Of a DNA stretch of 64,000 nucleotides, positions 20,080 through 31,800 are shown piece by piece. Within the stretch, counting starts at the first letter, position 1. Each line of letters starts with the position of its first letter. The notes beneath the pieces were generated by a model, which was not told the origin of the DNA, did no database searches, and saw only the letters and a list, made by a program, of their open reading frames with translations. This DNA comes from Micractinium sp. NFX-FRZ (lineage: Eukaryota > Chlorophyta > Trebouxiophyceae > Chlorellales > Chlorellaceae), in assembly GCA_029339195.1 (NCBI GenBank), contig JAPTJF010000137.1, positions 62,001 through 126,000 on the forward strand. The letters are read 5' to 3'. Position numbers and translations under genes: made by a program.

Positions 20080-23000
20080 CTAAGTTCCCAGCCCACTTGC
20101 CTTTTGCGCCACATTGCCATAGTAGACCCGCTGATGTGTCTTGTCCCACATGGCGCGCCAGCCTGGCGGCAGCTCTGCTGACAGAGCATCCAAGTCTGGC
20201 ATGCCAGCGCCGCCTGCCGCTGCCGGCGTGCCATGTGCTGCGGCCGCCTCGCTCTTCTGCACCGCCGTTGCTGCCCCTTCGGACGCTGCTGCTGCCGCTG
20301 CCGCCGCTGCTGGTGCTGCTTCAGTTGCTGCGCTGCCGTCCCCCTGGTGCCGCTGCTTTGCCCGCTTTGTGGGTTTCAAGCGCTGCCGCCAGTCCCCCAC
20401 AACAGGCTGCACAGCACAAGGACGGGCAGGCGGGCAGGTGGTGAGCATGACACGTCAGAGGCATGCGCTGGATGGGTGCCACCTTGGGGCGATGATGGTG
20501 TTGCCTCCTCCCATCCTCCATGCACCTGTGCTGGCACTTACCCGAGCTACCCGACGCCGCCGCCGCCCGTCCCACCCCCCGACCCCCACCCAAACACCCA
20601 CACCACACCCACACCTCGCTCACCGCAAAATTGGCGTTGTCATCCGACGCCCCCGTGCGCAGCTGCTGCAGGCGCCACTCCTCCGCCTCCCGCTGCCGCT
20701 GCGCCTGCACCACCGCTGCCCGCGCCTCCGGATCCTCCAGCGCCTCCTCTGCTGCTGCTGCCGCCTCCTCCTCTTTTGCCACCTGCTTGGCAACCGCCTG
20801 CCACTTGTTGATCAGGCTGGCAGCCCCCTTGCCCAGCTTGCTGCCGCTGCTGCCGCCGGCTCCAGCTGCTGCGGCTGCGGCGGCCGCCCCGCCGCCCCGC
20901 GCCTTCTTGCCGCTGCCGGCGGCGCTGGCCAGCGCAGACTCGCTGGCTGCCTTGCGCTTCCTGCGATCCGCTGCTGCCGCTGCCGCTGCTGCGTGGGCCT
21001 CATCTGCTTCGGAGGCTCCTGCCCAGGAGTCGGTGGGCCGTCCAGCTGCCGGCAGCGGCGCCTGCTCGTCGCCAGGAAGCGGCGGGGAGGCTGCAGGGAA
21101 GAGCGGGTGTGAAGGTCGCCCATACGCTGGGCCGCTGGCAGGTGGTGCTGCAGCCCCCGGCAGCGGTGGCGAAGCCTCTGGCAGCGGCGGCGCCGCTCCG
21201 ACAGCTGCCTGGTCCGCTTGCATTGGCAGCGGCGGCAGCTGCTCCTGCACAGCCGTCTGCTGCTCTGCTTCTGTTGGCTGCGGTGGCGCCTCCTCCTCTG
21301 ACTCCTCTGGCTCAGGTGCGAGCTCTCCCTCCTCCTGCTTGCTTCCGCTGCTGCTGCCCCCAGCCCCGCTGCCAGGGCGGCTGCCGCCTGCCCCTGCCCC
21401 CGCCGCCGCCTCTGCTGCCACAGGCAGTGCACCCGCCTCTGCTCCTGCTGCTGCCGGCAGCTCCACCGTTTGCCCTGCAGTGCCGCCGGCGCCTGGCAGC
21501 GCGTGCAGCTGCGATTGCAGCGCTGACAGAGCCATGTGCATTGTGGCCTCAAAGTCGGCCCACTTGAATGCAGCAGCCGCATCCTGTGCGTCAACAGCCG
21601 CATGCTGCGACTGCGCCAGCAGCAGCAGCAGCGCCGACAGGGCCTGTGACTCAATTGCCAGGCGCACAACCTACGGGGGAAGTGGAAGCAGGGGCGGGCG
21701 GGGGTTGACGGTTGTGTGCAGATCTGAGCAGGCGCAGGCGTTGAACACCCAGCAGAGGCTGGCTTTAAAACAGATGCAGGCAGGCTTGGGCTTGCACCAG
21801 TACTGCCTGCCTCGCCAGAGTGCAGCCACAGGCATGCGCCCCTGCACTCCGCCCCGCCCCCTGCCTTGCCGCCTACTCTCACCTTTGGCACGCTATCTAG
21901 CAGCTCCCCCGCAGCCTCCGTGCACTCCTCTGCAACCTTCTCTGCTGCTTCCAGTGCGGCCGCCGAGGGCACTGCCAGGAAGGCAGCTGCGAGGGACTGC
22001 TCTGGCGGCTGCTGGTCCTGCAACTGCTCCTGCTGCGTCGGTGCGGAACTGTCGGTGGCAACTGCTGCAGGCGCCACTTCAGCAGCAGCAGGGGCTGCAG
22101 CCTGGTCCTCCACCTGCTGCCCTTCAACGACCAGGGGCGCAGCCTGATCCGCTGCCCGCTGCCCTTCTTCACATGCTGCGCCTGTGCCCGCCGGTTTGGC
22201 ACCCTCTTTCTGCGAGGCAGCTGCTGTTGCCGCTGCGGCGGCAGCGGCGGTGGCAGCAGGCAGCACCGCCCCTGGAGGCGCGGTCCAAGCCACCTCATTG
22301 GTTGCTTGCCGCCAGTAGTACTGCCTCCCACTGGCGCAGTCCAGCACTAGGAACCAGCCAGGCGGGATGCCCTCCACTGGGCCAAGCACCCTCTGCTCGT
22401 TGCTGGAACTGGCAGTGGCAGCGGCAGCCGCCTTCCCAGCAGCATTGCCGCCCCCTGCCTGTGCCGCCTCGCCGGTTGCCGGCGCGGCAGCGCTTTGCTG
22501 CGCTGCCTGCTGCTCGCTGCCAGCGTTGCCGCCCGCTGCGGGTGCCTCGTCGCCGTCTGCCAGCAGGCCACTGCTTTCCAACTCAGAAAGGAAATCAGCC
22601 AGCTGTGCATCCATGGCATCACCAGGCTGCTTGGCCCCTGGTGCTGAGCCTGCTACGTGTGGTGCGGCCGCCCCGTCAGAGGGCTGCTCCGGGCATGAAG
22701 CCCCAGCTGCGGCTGCCATCACTGCTGCGGCTGCCGCTGCCCCTGCTGCTGGGGAGCGCGGCGACTCGTCGCCATCAGAGTAACCCAGCAGGCCAGCCAG
22801 CGGGTTGTCACCTGCTGAGCCTGTGGGGCTGTCTGCTGGCGCCGCTGGCGACGCGGGTGCTGCTGCTGCTGCCTCGGGCTTTGGAGAGGCCGCCGCTGGC
22901 GAGGCACTTCGCAGCCGAGGCAGCGGCGCCTTGAATCCCCCCCAGTCGCTGCCGGTACTGCTGGTGCGAGTGGCGGAGGGGACAGCAGGCACGTCCTCGG

Positions 23001-23238
23001 CTAGCACAGTCGACACGCCTGCCGACAAGGTCCGGGCAGCGGCGGCAGCGGCCGCCCGCAACTCTGCAATGACAGCAGCAGGGCTGGCGTCAGCAGGCTG
23101 CGTGCAAGAGTCATCATTGTACACTCAGGCTCCAAGCACGAGCCACTCACCCTCTGTGCGGGTCTTGGCAGCCGGCGCCGGCTGCTCGCTGCCACCTGCG
23201 TCCACTTCCAGCAGCAGGCGCGGCTTTCGCGGCGGCAT
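20080..23238 (-). CDS. FNBP4: FNBP4-like WW-domain protein
   Basis: Exons: 23238-23151, 23063-21883, 21670-20624, 20406-20080, giving 880 residues. A short basic N terminus (MPPRKPRLLLEV) is followed by a long Ala/Pro/Gln-rich disordered region containing a complete WW domain at ~262-292 (LPxGW-type start in GIPPGWFLVLD, YYWRQATNEVAWTAP). Next come proline-rich PPLP motifs (PPLPEASPPLPG), a conserved INKWQAVAKQVAKEEE helix, a basic DWRQRLKPTKRAKQ stretch and a second WW domain at the C terminus (LPPGWRAMWDKTHQRVYYGN). Two WW domains flanking proline-rich sequence is the layout of formin-binding protein 4; the animal protein is nuclear and co-purifies with spliceosomes. The last WW lacks its second Trp: the frame ends in VAQKASGLGT. 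A GC donor (AAAAG|GCAAGT) at that point could lead to an unfound exon. Confidence 0.82.
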
Positions 23239-23396
23239 GGCGCTGTGAGGATGCGGGATCAACAGGCTGCGCCGCTACAGGAGGGACTTTGGGACTCCCT
23301 GCATGGAGTACAGGTGGCAGCTGCTGTTTTTTGCCTTTGCGGCTCGCAATCGTGCCTGTTCAATTCGTTTAATTTGTCGACAGCAATAGCAACGCC
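23239..23396. promoter_or_regulatory. bidirectional promoter interval FNBP4-like / SAP30BP-like
   Basis: 158 bp separate the divergent start codons. The AT-richest portion (23357-23390) lies just upstream of the SAP30BP-like start. Shared control is inferred from layout. Confidence 0.5.
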
Positions 23397-25620
23397 ATGG
23401 CTGCGCTGGGAGGCCTTCTGGGAGCGTATGGCAGCGATGAAGAGGAAGAGGAGGAGCAGCACCATGAAGGTGGGCGTTGTGAGCGAACGTTGGCATCGAT
23501 AGAAAAACGCTTGCGCTAGTCGCCGCGTCCTGCCCACCCCGCACTCCGTCTTCGCTCCCTGCCCGCTGCAGAGACGCAGCAGACGGGCCAGGTGACATTG
23601 ATACGAGATGAGGACGAGTCGGGGGGCGGGCTGGACCTGTCGCACCTGACCAGCGGTGGTGCCCGCGGGACGGAGGCGGACACTGCCGCTGTGGCGGGCG
23701 GTGCAAGGCTAGACGCGCTGCCAGGCGGCCGTGCGCAGTCGGCGGGGGCTAACAGACAGCAGGCGGGGGCAGGCAATGGGGGCGAGGCAAAGGATGTGGA
23801 TGCACAGCCCGAGGGGGCGGCCGGCGGCGGCGAGCAGCCGCCAGCAGGGGCAGACGACGCAGGCGCTGACGCCGACCCGATGAGCGTTCTGCCGCCGGAG
23901 ATGCAGCACCCACCTGAGGGGCAGTGCGACCCAGACATCCAGGCAAGCAAGCTGGGCATGCAAGGGTCTGGGCTGTGCACCGATGTGCTGTTGGCAGCAA
24001 GCAGTTCAGGCTATGGTGCCCCACCCCCTTCACATCATCCAAAAACCTGCCCCCTTGCCCTCGCGCCGCTGCTGCTGCTGCATGCAGGCGCGCGTCGCCA
24101 ACTGGCTGCACATGCAGCGCACCCGGGGCAAGTACATCAACGAGGAGATCCGCAAGAGCAGGTGGGCAGGCGGGTGATGTGGTGCGGGAGAGTTATATCA
24201 CAGTCGGCCGGCGCTGGGCACGCAGTTGGTACACCTGTTTTGTGAGCCACCTTTAACAGGCATGGGAAGAGTGAGATACTTCATGTGGAGGGCCTTTCCA
24301 ACGAGGCAGCGTCTGCACTGAGGGCATGATGAGCAGAGGGCTTGAAAGTCACAAGATTCTGTGAGGGTTAGGGCCGTGGGCTGCCTGCGCTTGGCTCAGC
24401 CGCCCACCGCCTGCGTGCCGCTCGCACCCCACCCTCGTGCTTTCGGTCCGTACCGCAGGGGGTACCGCAACCCCGAGTTCTTTGCCAAGATGGTGGAGCA
24501 CCTTGAGATCGACCAGTACGGGACCAGCCTGGCGCCAGAGGTGCGGGTCAAGCAGGGGGGCTGAATTGTGACAGGGTGCAGGCGCCTGAGGGCGGGCCAC
24601 TTGAGCAGGCCGGAAGTTGCTGTGCGTTGCATTGCGGGCCTGGGCATGTGTGGGGCAAGCGGACTGACGGGGTGGTTGCAGCACGTACCATTGCCGGGAC
24701 GCTCTCACGCTCACCAGCTTCCTCCCCTGTTACTACCTGTCCTTTGCAGGTGTTTGACCCCAAGGCCCTGCCCAAGGAGGACTACTTGGACGCGCTGCAG
24801 AAGGAGTGTGCGGCGGAGGAGGAGCGGCGCAAGGCGGCGCGCGCGGCGGGGCAGAGGGGGGTGGAATTCCACAAGTCATGTGAGTTGCAGTAGGGTGGGC
24901 GCAGGCACCAAGTATCAAACAGCGCCGGGATGGGCAAGGGGCGCTGTAGGCACCCCTTGCCCAGAGGGGGTGGAGCTACACACAAGCGGTGCACAAGTGT
25001 GGAGGCATGCTGGCGGGGTGGTTTTGGCTGTGGGTATGCGTGAGCAAGCACAAGAGGCACGGCCAGGGCAGTGCGCGTGCATACTGTATATGTGCCTACG
25101 AGTGCAGGACGTTCAAAACTGCAAGCTGTTGCAGCAAGAGCTGCCTAGCCAGGCCGCCTCTTGTGAGGAGCCGCCCAGCAACATGGCAGCTGCCTGCACC
25201 ATCTCCCATGTTGCTTGGTGCTCAACCTCGCCCGCCCCTGCCCACCCCCGGCCTGCCTCTGCAGCCTCACAGCCCAACTTGGTGCAGCCAACGCTCAAGC
25301 CAGGCCTCAACCAGGTGGGGCAGCCCGGCTTCGCACCCCCGTCGGCCGCAGCAGCCGCCGCTGCTCTGGCAGCCAAGGCGGGGGTGCAGGTGCAGACGGC
25401 GGCGCAGATCCAGGCAGCACAAGCGCAGGCGGTAGCACAGGCGCAAGCCATGGCGCATGCGCAGGCACACGCGGCAGCTCAGGCGCAGGCGGCAGTGCAG
25501 GCGGCAGCGGCGGGGCAGGGCGGCGTGTCTGCTGCCGCTGCAGTGGCGGCGGCGCAGGCCAAAGCGGCGCAGCTGGCGGCGCAGATGACGGCAAACACGG
25601 GAATAGGGCGGCCCCGGTGA
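23397..25620 (+). CDS. SAP30BP: SAP30-binding protein (HCNGP-like)
   Basis: Exons: 23397-23469, 23572-23942, 24088-24161, 24459-24540, 24750-24879, 25265-25620, giving 361 residues. The start MAALGGLLGAYGSDEEEEEE resembles the conserved LLxxYGSD-acidic N terminus of the family. The core HCNGP domain spans exons 2-5: CDPDIQ, then RTRGKYINEEIRKSRGYRNP, FFAKMVEHLEIDQYGTSL and VFDPKALPKEDYLDALQKE, matching the family pattern of a helix, [RK]NP, GIDxxGTN and FDPxxxxxxxYY. The C terminus is a long Ala/Gln repeat tail, probably disordered. In animals SAP30BP is a nuclear transcription and splicing cofactor. The intron after exon 2 is GC-AG (GCAAGC at 23943) and is needed because the frame changes. 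The neighbouring divergent FNBP4-like gene has a related nuclear role. Confidence 0.9.
24931..24990 (+). repeat. hairpin and exon 5 echo in a SAP30BP intron
   Basis: GGGCAAGGGG (24932-24941) pairs with CCCCTTGCCC (24953-24962). Directly after it, 24963-24990 resembles the end of exon 5 with its donor (24856-24885): both have GGGGGTGGA, CACAAG and a following GTG. Confidence 0.65.
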
Positions 25621-25685
25621 TGCGGTGCTTTTGAATGTTAGGCAGAGATTGTAATCGATTGTTGAGACTGCATGTATGGTTCAGA

Positions 25686-25690
25686 TGTAA
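25686..25690 (+). promoter_or_regulatory. TGTAA polyadenylation motif of SAP30BP-like gene
   Basis: TGTAA lies 66 nt after the stop and is followed within 135 nt by the HRQ1 start codon, so the intergenic space is compact. Confidence 0.5.
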
Positions 25691-25823
25691 GCTTGGCAAG
25701 GCAAAAGAGTCTCCACCGTTCTCTGCAACGGCATGTCGGGTGCTGTGGCCGCTGCGGGCGGCACAGGGTTCCACTGCGGTGATCTGCACCCCCTGAAACG
25801 TCGCGCGTTGTGCTCAGTCTCTC

Positions 25824-28800
25824 ATGCGAACCGTGGCAGTCCGTCTGCTGACGGGAGAGGAGTTTGTGGTGCCATGTGATGCCGCTTCTCAGACTGTCGG
25901 GCAGCTCAAGGCGTCCCTCGAATCGCAGCGAGCCGGCCTGCGGAGGTGCCGTCTGACTCTGAGGGTGAGGCGGCTATCGCGAGATTGGAGCGGGCAGCGA
26001 GCTGGGGGTGCGGTGCAGAACGCCGCCCAGCACCTGCCGCCAGGCACGCCAGGCGTACAGACCAAGTCTGCTCTACTGTGTCCTGCAGGGCTCCTTTCTG
26101 AGCGACAGCACGTTGTTAGGGAGCCTGGCACTGAGTCATGGAGACTTCCTGGTGAGCCGTGTTCATTACGCAGCAATGGCGGCTGCTGTGCTGGGCCGGC
26201 TGCAACTGGCCTGGCCCAGAGGGGTGTCCTGAGGGTTTCCTGGCAGATTGCTAGGCAGGAAACTCTGACTATATGGCAGGGACCAGCGGAAACGCCACCG
26301 TTGGTATGCTGGCAGGGCACTTAGGTGCAGGCTGCAAGTCTCACCCAACCGTACCCCCCCTTGTGTGCCTCAGGTGGCTTTTGAGACGCGCAAGAAGCAG
26401 AAACCGACGGCCCCTGCCAGCGCCTCTGCCCGTGCCGCCAGCACTGTAGTCCCGGCACAGGGAGCAGCGGCACCTGCCGCAGCCCCTCCCGCACCGCCAG
26501 CTGGCAGCGCCGGTTTCAGGCAGCCAGCTGCATCAACGCCTGTTGCCAGCCCCCGGCACGGCAACACCACGGCAGCAGAGGCATGTGCGGGGTTCAAACA
26601 GCCGTCCCAGCTGGCATCGCCAGGCAAGCCAGACACACTGCTCCCAGGCTACCTGAGTCGCCCCAACCCTTCACCAATCAAGTCACGCCTGCTGCCCCCA
26701 CCGCCAGTGCCCCCTGCTTCACTGCAAGCTGTGCTTGGTCACCACGGGACAGAGCAGGCGCAGCAGGTGCAGCAGCAGGCGCAGCAGTGGGAGGAGGAGG
26801 CCGGGGGGGCAGCCCCAAAGCGCGCCAGGCGCACACTGCTTGGCCTCGTAGCCACCCGGTTTGGCGGCGGCGGTGCAACCGCCGCTGCACAGGAGCGTGC
26901 GGGCACGGCACCCACCAATCTCTGGTCCCAGGCCCCAGGTGCATCGCCATCCCTGCCAGCGCCAGCAGCAGTGTTGCCGGCAGCTGCAGCTTTGCGTCTA
27001 GCAGTAGCGGTGGCAGCCCCTGCCCCGGCGGCAGCAGTGCTTCATGACTGGCAGCGGCAGCAGCCACAGCAGCCACAGCAGCCACAGCAGCAGCAGCCAC
27101 AGCAGCCACAGCCACAGCAACCACGGAAGCAGCAGCAGCATCTGTTTGAGGATCTGAGAGCTGAGCTGGCCCATGCAGCCCAGCCAGGGGAGCGGGAGCT
27201 GGCACATGGCAGCCCGGCAGAGACAGCAGAGACAGCAGCAGCAGCAGCAGCAACAGACAGAGACAGCCAGCGAGGGCAGGAGGCAGCCCAAGCGCAGGCA
27301 GGGTCTGGTGCCTCCCGGCGGCGGCCCTCCAGGGGTGCAGGCAGCAAGCGCAAGGAGCAGGCGGCGGAAGAGGCCAGCAAGGCAGCAGCCGGGGCCGCCA
27401 CTTCAGCAGGCGCGCTGCAGCTGATTGAACCAGAGCTGGATGCAGCTGCAGCGGCGCTGCCGGTGCCCCCGCTGGGGCAGAGGCTGGAGGCTGGGTTCCT
27501 TGTGCTGGCTCAGCTGCATGCCTTCCTGACCTGCACACACATCCAGGTGCGTGCCAGCTGGCCCCTCACGCTGGCCAGCTGCTTAGCCGACGTTTGGTGC
27601 CGCCCCCAACCCCTGCCTTGCTTGTGCAATGGTTGAACCGGCGGTGCCGTCTCCCCTTCACACCAGCCACCCGCATGGCATTCGAGCCCACCCTGCCCGC
27701 CCCTTAAAACCGCCCTCTCTGCCTTCATCCCTACATCACGCCACCTCACTGGACAAGGAAGCACTCTCGGTGTCCCTCTCAAATATCACCTGGACGACGT
27801 GTGCACAATGCCCTGCCCACGGCACCGCCTGCACCTGTCCCCATCCTTGTTGCCAGACGTATCATTTGCATCCCTACTCCCGCAGGCCTGGCTCCCCGTG
27901 GACTTGAAATGTAATTGATTGATTGAACCCTACTCCCGCAGACCACCTGGAAGAATGTGCGTGAGGCCGTGGAGGGCATGCGACTGAAGCAGCCGCTCAC
28001 GCTGGAGGACTGCCAGCTCATGGCCGCGCTGTGCCCCGAACTGGTCAGCGTGCAGCAGCACCACAGGTGGGGGGCGCGCTGTCGGGCTGGCCTGGCTGCC
28101 GCCCTGCTGCCAGGCAATGTGGCAACCTGTCATCCTCGGCGAGTGAACCTCCTGCTCACCCTGGTGGGGTAGCAAGCACAACCTGCTGTGGTGCAATTCT
28201 GAAATGCATGAGACGGCCTTGCCAGAGCGTTGCCGCCACTGCCCGCAGCTCACCTCCCGTCTTACGCAACCACTGCTCAGGCAACCCCACTGCCTGCCCT
28301 GCTCTGCGCTGCCCCACCCATTGCAAGCGCAGGGCGGTGCCGCGCTCGCACCGCGACACCTGGCGGCTCCAAATCTCGTCCCCGCAAAAAGTGCGGGCCG
28401 CTGTGGCTGCCGCCGCTGCGACCGAGGCGGCGGCGGGCAGCCCAGACCAGCCGCTCCCCAACCCCATGCACTTGCGGAGTGATGGGGCAGGCACGGTTCT
28501 GGAGCCTATGGACACCTCAGCAGCACCTGTAGCAGGACAGCAGGGTGCTGCTCCGCCTGGTGATGACACACAAGTGATCGACATTGTAGACCCAGGGAGG
28601 TGGGTGACTGCTGGGCTTCCCGCCTCCCTGCCCATCTCCCCACCTGCTGGCACACCCGCCCGCCTGCCTGCCTGCCTGCCTGCCTTCCCACCCGCCCAGC
28701 TGCCTGCCCACCTGCCTGCTGCCGGCCTTGCTGCCGGCCCACCTGCCACTGGCCGCATGCCCGCAGTTGGGCTGCCGCTGTGATGCAAGGTGGCACAACG

Positions 28801-31800
28801 CTCTAGGAAGTGTCTGATCTGGCGTGTCAGGGTTTACCCTTGCATGCCCAGCTTGCTTGCCTGGCGTGTCTGTGCCTGGCCCCCTGTGCAGGGGCTTCCT
28901 CACCCGGCCCATCCCCCCAGCTTTCCTGGCGCAGCTGCGGGCGGCAGCGGCGGCAGCGGCAGCAGCAGCAGGCAGCGGCAATGCAGACGTCAGCAGCGGC
29001 AGCCAGGTCAGAATTGGGGCAGGGCAGGTGGAAGCAGAGGCCGGGTCTGGAGCAGAGGAGGTGGAAGAAGATGAGGAGTTTGGCAGCAAAGAAGGCAGCA
29101 CGCACGCGGGGCAGCAGCCAGCTGGCGGCACCAATGGGGGTGCTGGGCGCAGGCCGCGGGCCTTTCGCATCAACAAACTCGTGCGGCAGCGCTGGTGCTT
29201 CCGCCGTGCCTTAGTACGCGCGCTTCTGCTGGTGCAGCAGCAGCAGACGGGGTTGGTGGGACCCGCCAGACTGCCAGCACACGCAGGGCAGCAGGGCGGG
29301 CAGCTGACCTGGCGCCCACGCTTTGACCCTGCTGCGGTCACCCCTGCCCAGCTGGCAGCCGCAGGGCACCAGCTGTCAGCGCCTGCCCGTGCATCGGCTG
29401 TAGCAGCAGAGCAGGAAAGCGCGGCAGCTGATGCGTTGGCAGCTGCCCGGCGGCGCCTTGCTGGAGGCAGCAGGGCGGCGCCGAGCACAGCAGACTCTGG
29501 TCCGGCGGCAGCTGCCCAGAGCCAGCGTGCGGTGGCTCGCCCGCCGCAGCTGCTCAAGCAGCATGCCGCGTGCACCGACACCACCCAGGCAAGCTGGCGG
29601 CTGGTGGCATGCACGGGTTGTGTTTGGTGTCCCCCGTGCCCGGATTTATGTGCTGGCCTGTCTTCTCACCGCTCACCCCGCTCCGCTGCCTCAAAACTGC
29701 CCCTGCCCAGTTTTTTGTGTTTCTTTTACTTGTGTTGATTTCTTCATTTCCATACAGTTTTATTGTTGTTGCCCTCTGCCACCCTGCAGATGGGCACCCA
29801 GCAGTTCCTGGCTCACCTGAAAGGGCTGCCCTGGTACCAGGGGCAGGTCAGTGGTGGACGGCCGGGTGGTTGAGTGGGAGTGGCGCATATGGTGTGGCAC
29901 AGGCGCTCTGCCGGGGCAGGCAGCCAAAAGAACGCCAGTGGGCAGCTCTGCCCAGCGCAGCAGCTGCTGTGTGCGCCTGGCCAGAACCGACAGCGGTTTT
30001 TTACGCTGCCTTTCCCCCATCACCCCCACCCCCTCCCCTTCCCTCTTCCCTCCAACAGGTGGTGCATACGGAGGAGCTGCCGCCCCGGCAGGCGCGGCAC
30101 GCTGCCCCCGCCACCCCGCTGGCGCCGGCGGTGGCGGCCGCGCTGCAGCTGCGCGGCGTGCACCGGCTGTTCACCCACCAGGCGGCGGCCATGGACCACT
30201 TGATGCAGGTGAGGGGGGCAGGGAAGGAGGCACAGTCAGTTACAGAGCTACTGTCTTTTGGGTGGGTAGGATGGTAAGGAGGTGCGAAGGGTGTGGTGCT
30301 TCACACAGGCGGTGCACTCGAGACAGTTCTGCAGTATGCCTCCCCCTGGCACACAGGCGGTGCACTCGAGACAGTTCTGCAGTATGCCTCCCCCTGGGGG
30401 ACCAAAGGCAACATCGCCTGTTTGCCCACTAGGGACCCACCCACACAGGGACGCTTCACAGTGGTTGCCACCACAACACAGCCAGCGGCACACCGCTGCC
30501 AGCTGTCACTGCCTGCAACGTGTGTGACCCCCTTCTTTTGCAGGGACGGCATACAGTTGTGGCCACCAGCACTGCCAGCGGCAAGTCGCTCTGCTACCTG
30601 GTGCCCATTCTGCAGGCATTGGCGCAGGTGAGGTTGAGGAGGGGACCAGGCCCTGCTTTCCAGGCCTTGGCGCGAAGTCTAGGGGACTTGCACCTCCCCA
30701 CCCACCAAGCACAGCTCGTTTCGCCAGTGCTCATCTCTCCATGCGTGTTGCGAGTTGGCGCTGGCGCGATGAATCTCTCTGTGATTTCCGCCCCTTGTGC
30801 AACTGTCGCCTCCCTTTGCAGGACCGGGCCGCCTGTGCCCTGCTCATGTTTCCCACCAAGGCTCTGGCCCAGGACCAGCTGAGGGCGCTCCGAGAGCTGG
30901 TGGCGGCGGCATTTGGGTCCCAGGGAGATGGGGAGGCACCCCCGCCAGCAGTGCACGTATATGATGGCGACACGCCTGCGGCTGACAGGTGGGCAGCTCG
31001 GGGTGTGTTGCTTGATGTATCTCTCGTATCTCTCCCCAGAACGGTGGCAAGGAGGGGGAGCTGTGTGCACTGGATTGCTGGGTACAGCTGCCAGCCCTGA
31101 GCCTCTGTTGCCATTACCGCCACCGCTGCCACTGCGACTGCGCTTCCCATTTGCAGCGGCAGCCAGAGGACGGTGCCCCCGCCGTGGGGGTCCACACCTC
31201 TGCTGGATTCCCGAACCTGTACCCCAGCCCCATTCAATTCGTCCACTTCTTTTGTATCTCGCCCCTTTGCAGGGACGCCATTCGGGAGCAGGCACAGCTG
31301 CTGATCACGAACCCAGACATGCTGCACATGAGCGTACTGCCGGTGCACCAGCAGTTTGGGTGAGCTGATAGAACAGTTAAAGTGATGGGCTCTTGCTGAC
31401 GCCAGGTGGCGTGGTGTGGGGTCAGGGAAGGCGTGCGCCTGTGCACCAGCAATGTTTCATGCGTTGGGAGCGGGGTGTTGAGGAGAAGGGGTGGAGTGTT
31501 CTGAACATGCTTTGTTGGCGCAGCGCGCCATGGATCACCTGCTGCCCTTGCGAACCAAAAGGCACCCCCACTCTGGCTAGCGCTGCCCTGCCTCTGCGCC
31601 TGCCTGCGCCCACAGACTTGCCTTGCCGTTCTCACTTCCCTGTTCCCCAACCGCTTGCTTGGCTCATCCTTTTTTTGTTTGCAGGCGCCTGCTGTGCAAC
31701 CTGAAATATGTTGTGGTGGACGAGGGGCACGCTTACAAGGGTGGGTTGGGCGGGGTGGGTGGGCAAGGGAGTTGGGTGAGAGGGCGGGTGACAGAGCGGC

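Noticed and set aside
20520..22934. 804-residue open frame on the + strand opposite the FNBP4-like gene
   Set aside because: It is the antisense shadow of a GC-rich, Ala/Gln-rich coding strand; the - strand frame has WW domains and correct splice sites.
23943..24087. Read-through of SAP30BP exon 2 into the following intron
   Set aside because: The frame stays open but is out of phase with the conserved ANWLHMQRTRGKYINEE exon; a GC-AG intron restores the family sequence.
25824..29588. Treating the ubiquitin-like region plus exons 3-6 as a separate gene upstream of the helicase
   Set aside because: Phases run continuously into the helicase exons, there is no internal stop or promoter gap, and plant HRQ1 proteins carry the same N-terminal ubiquitin-like domain.
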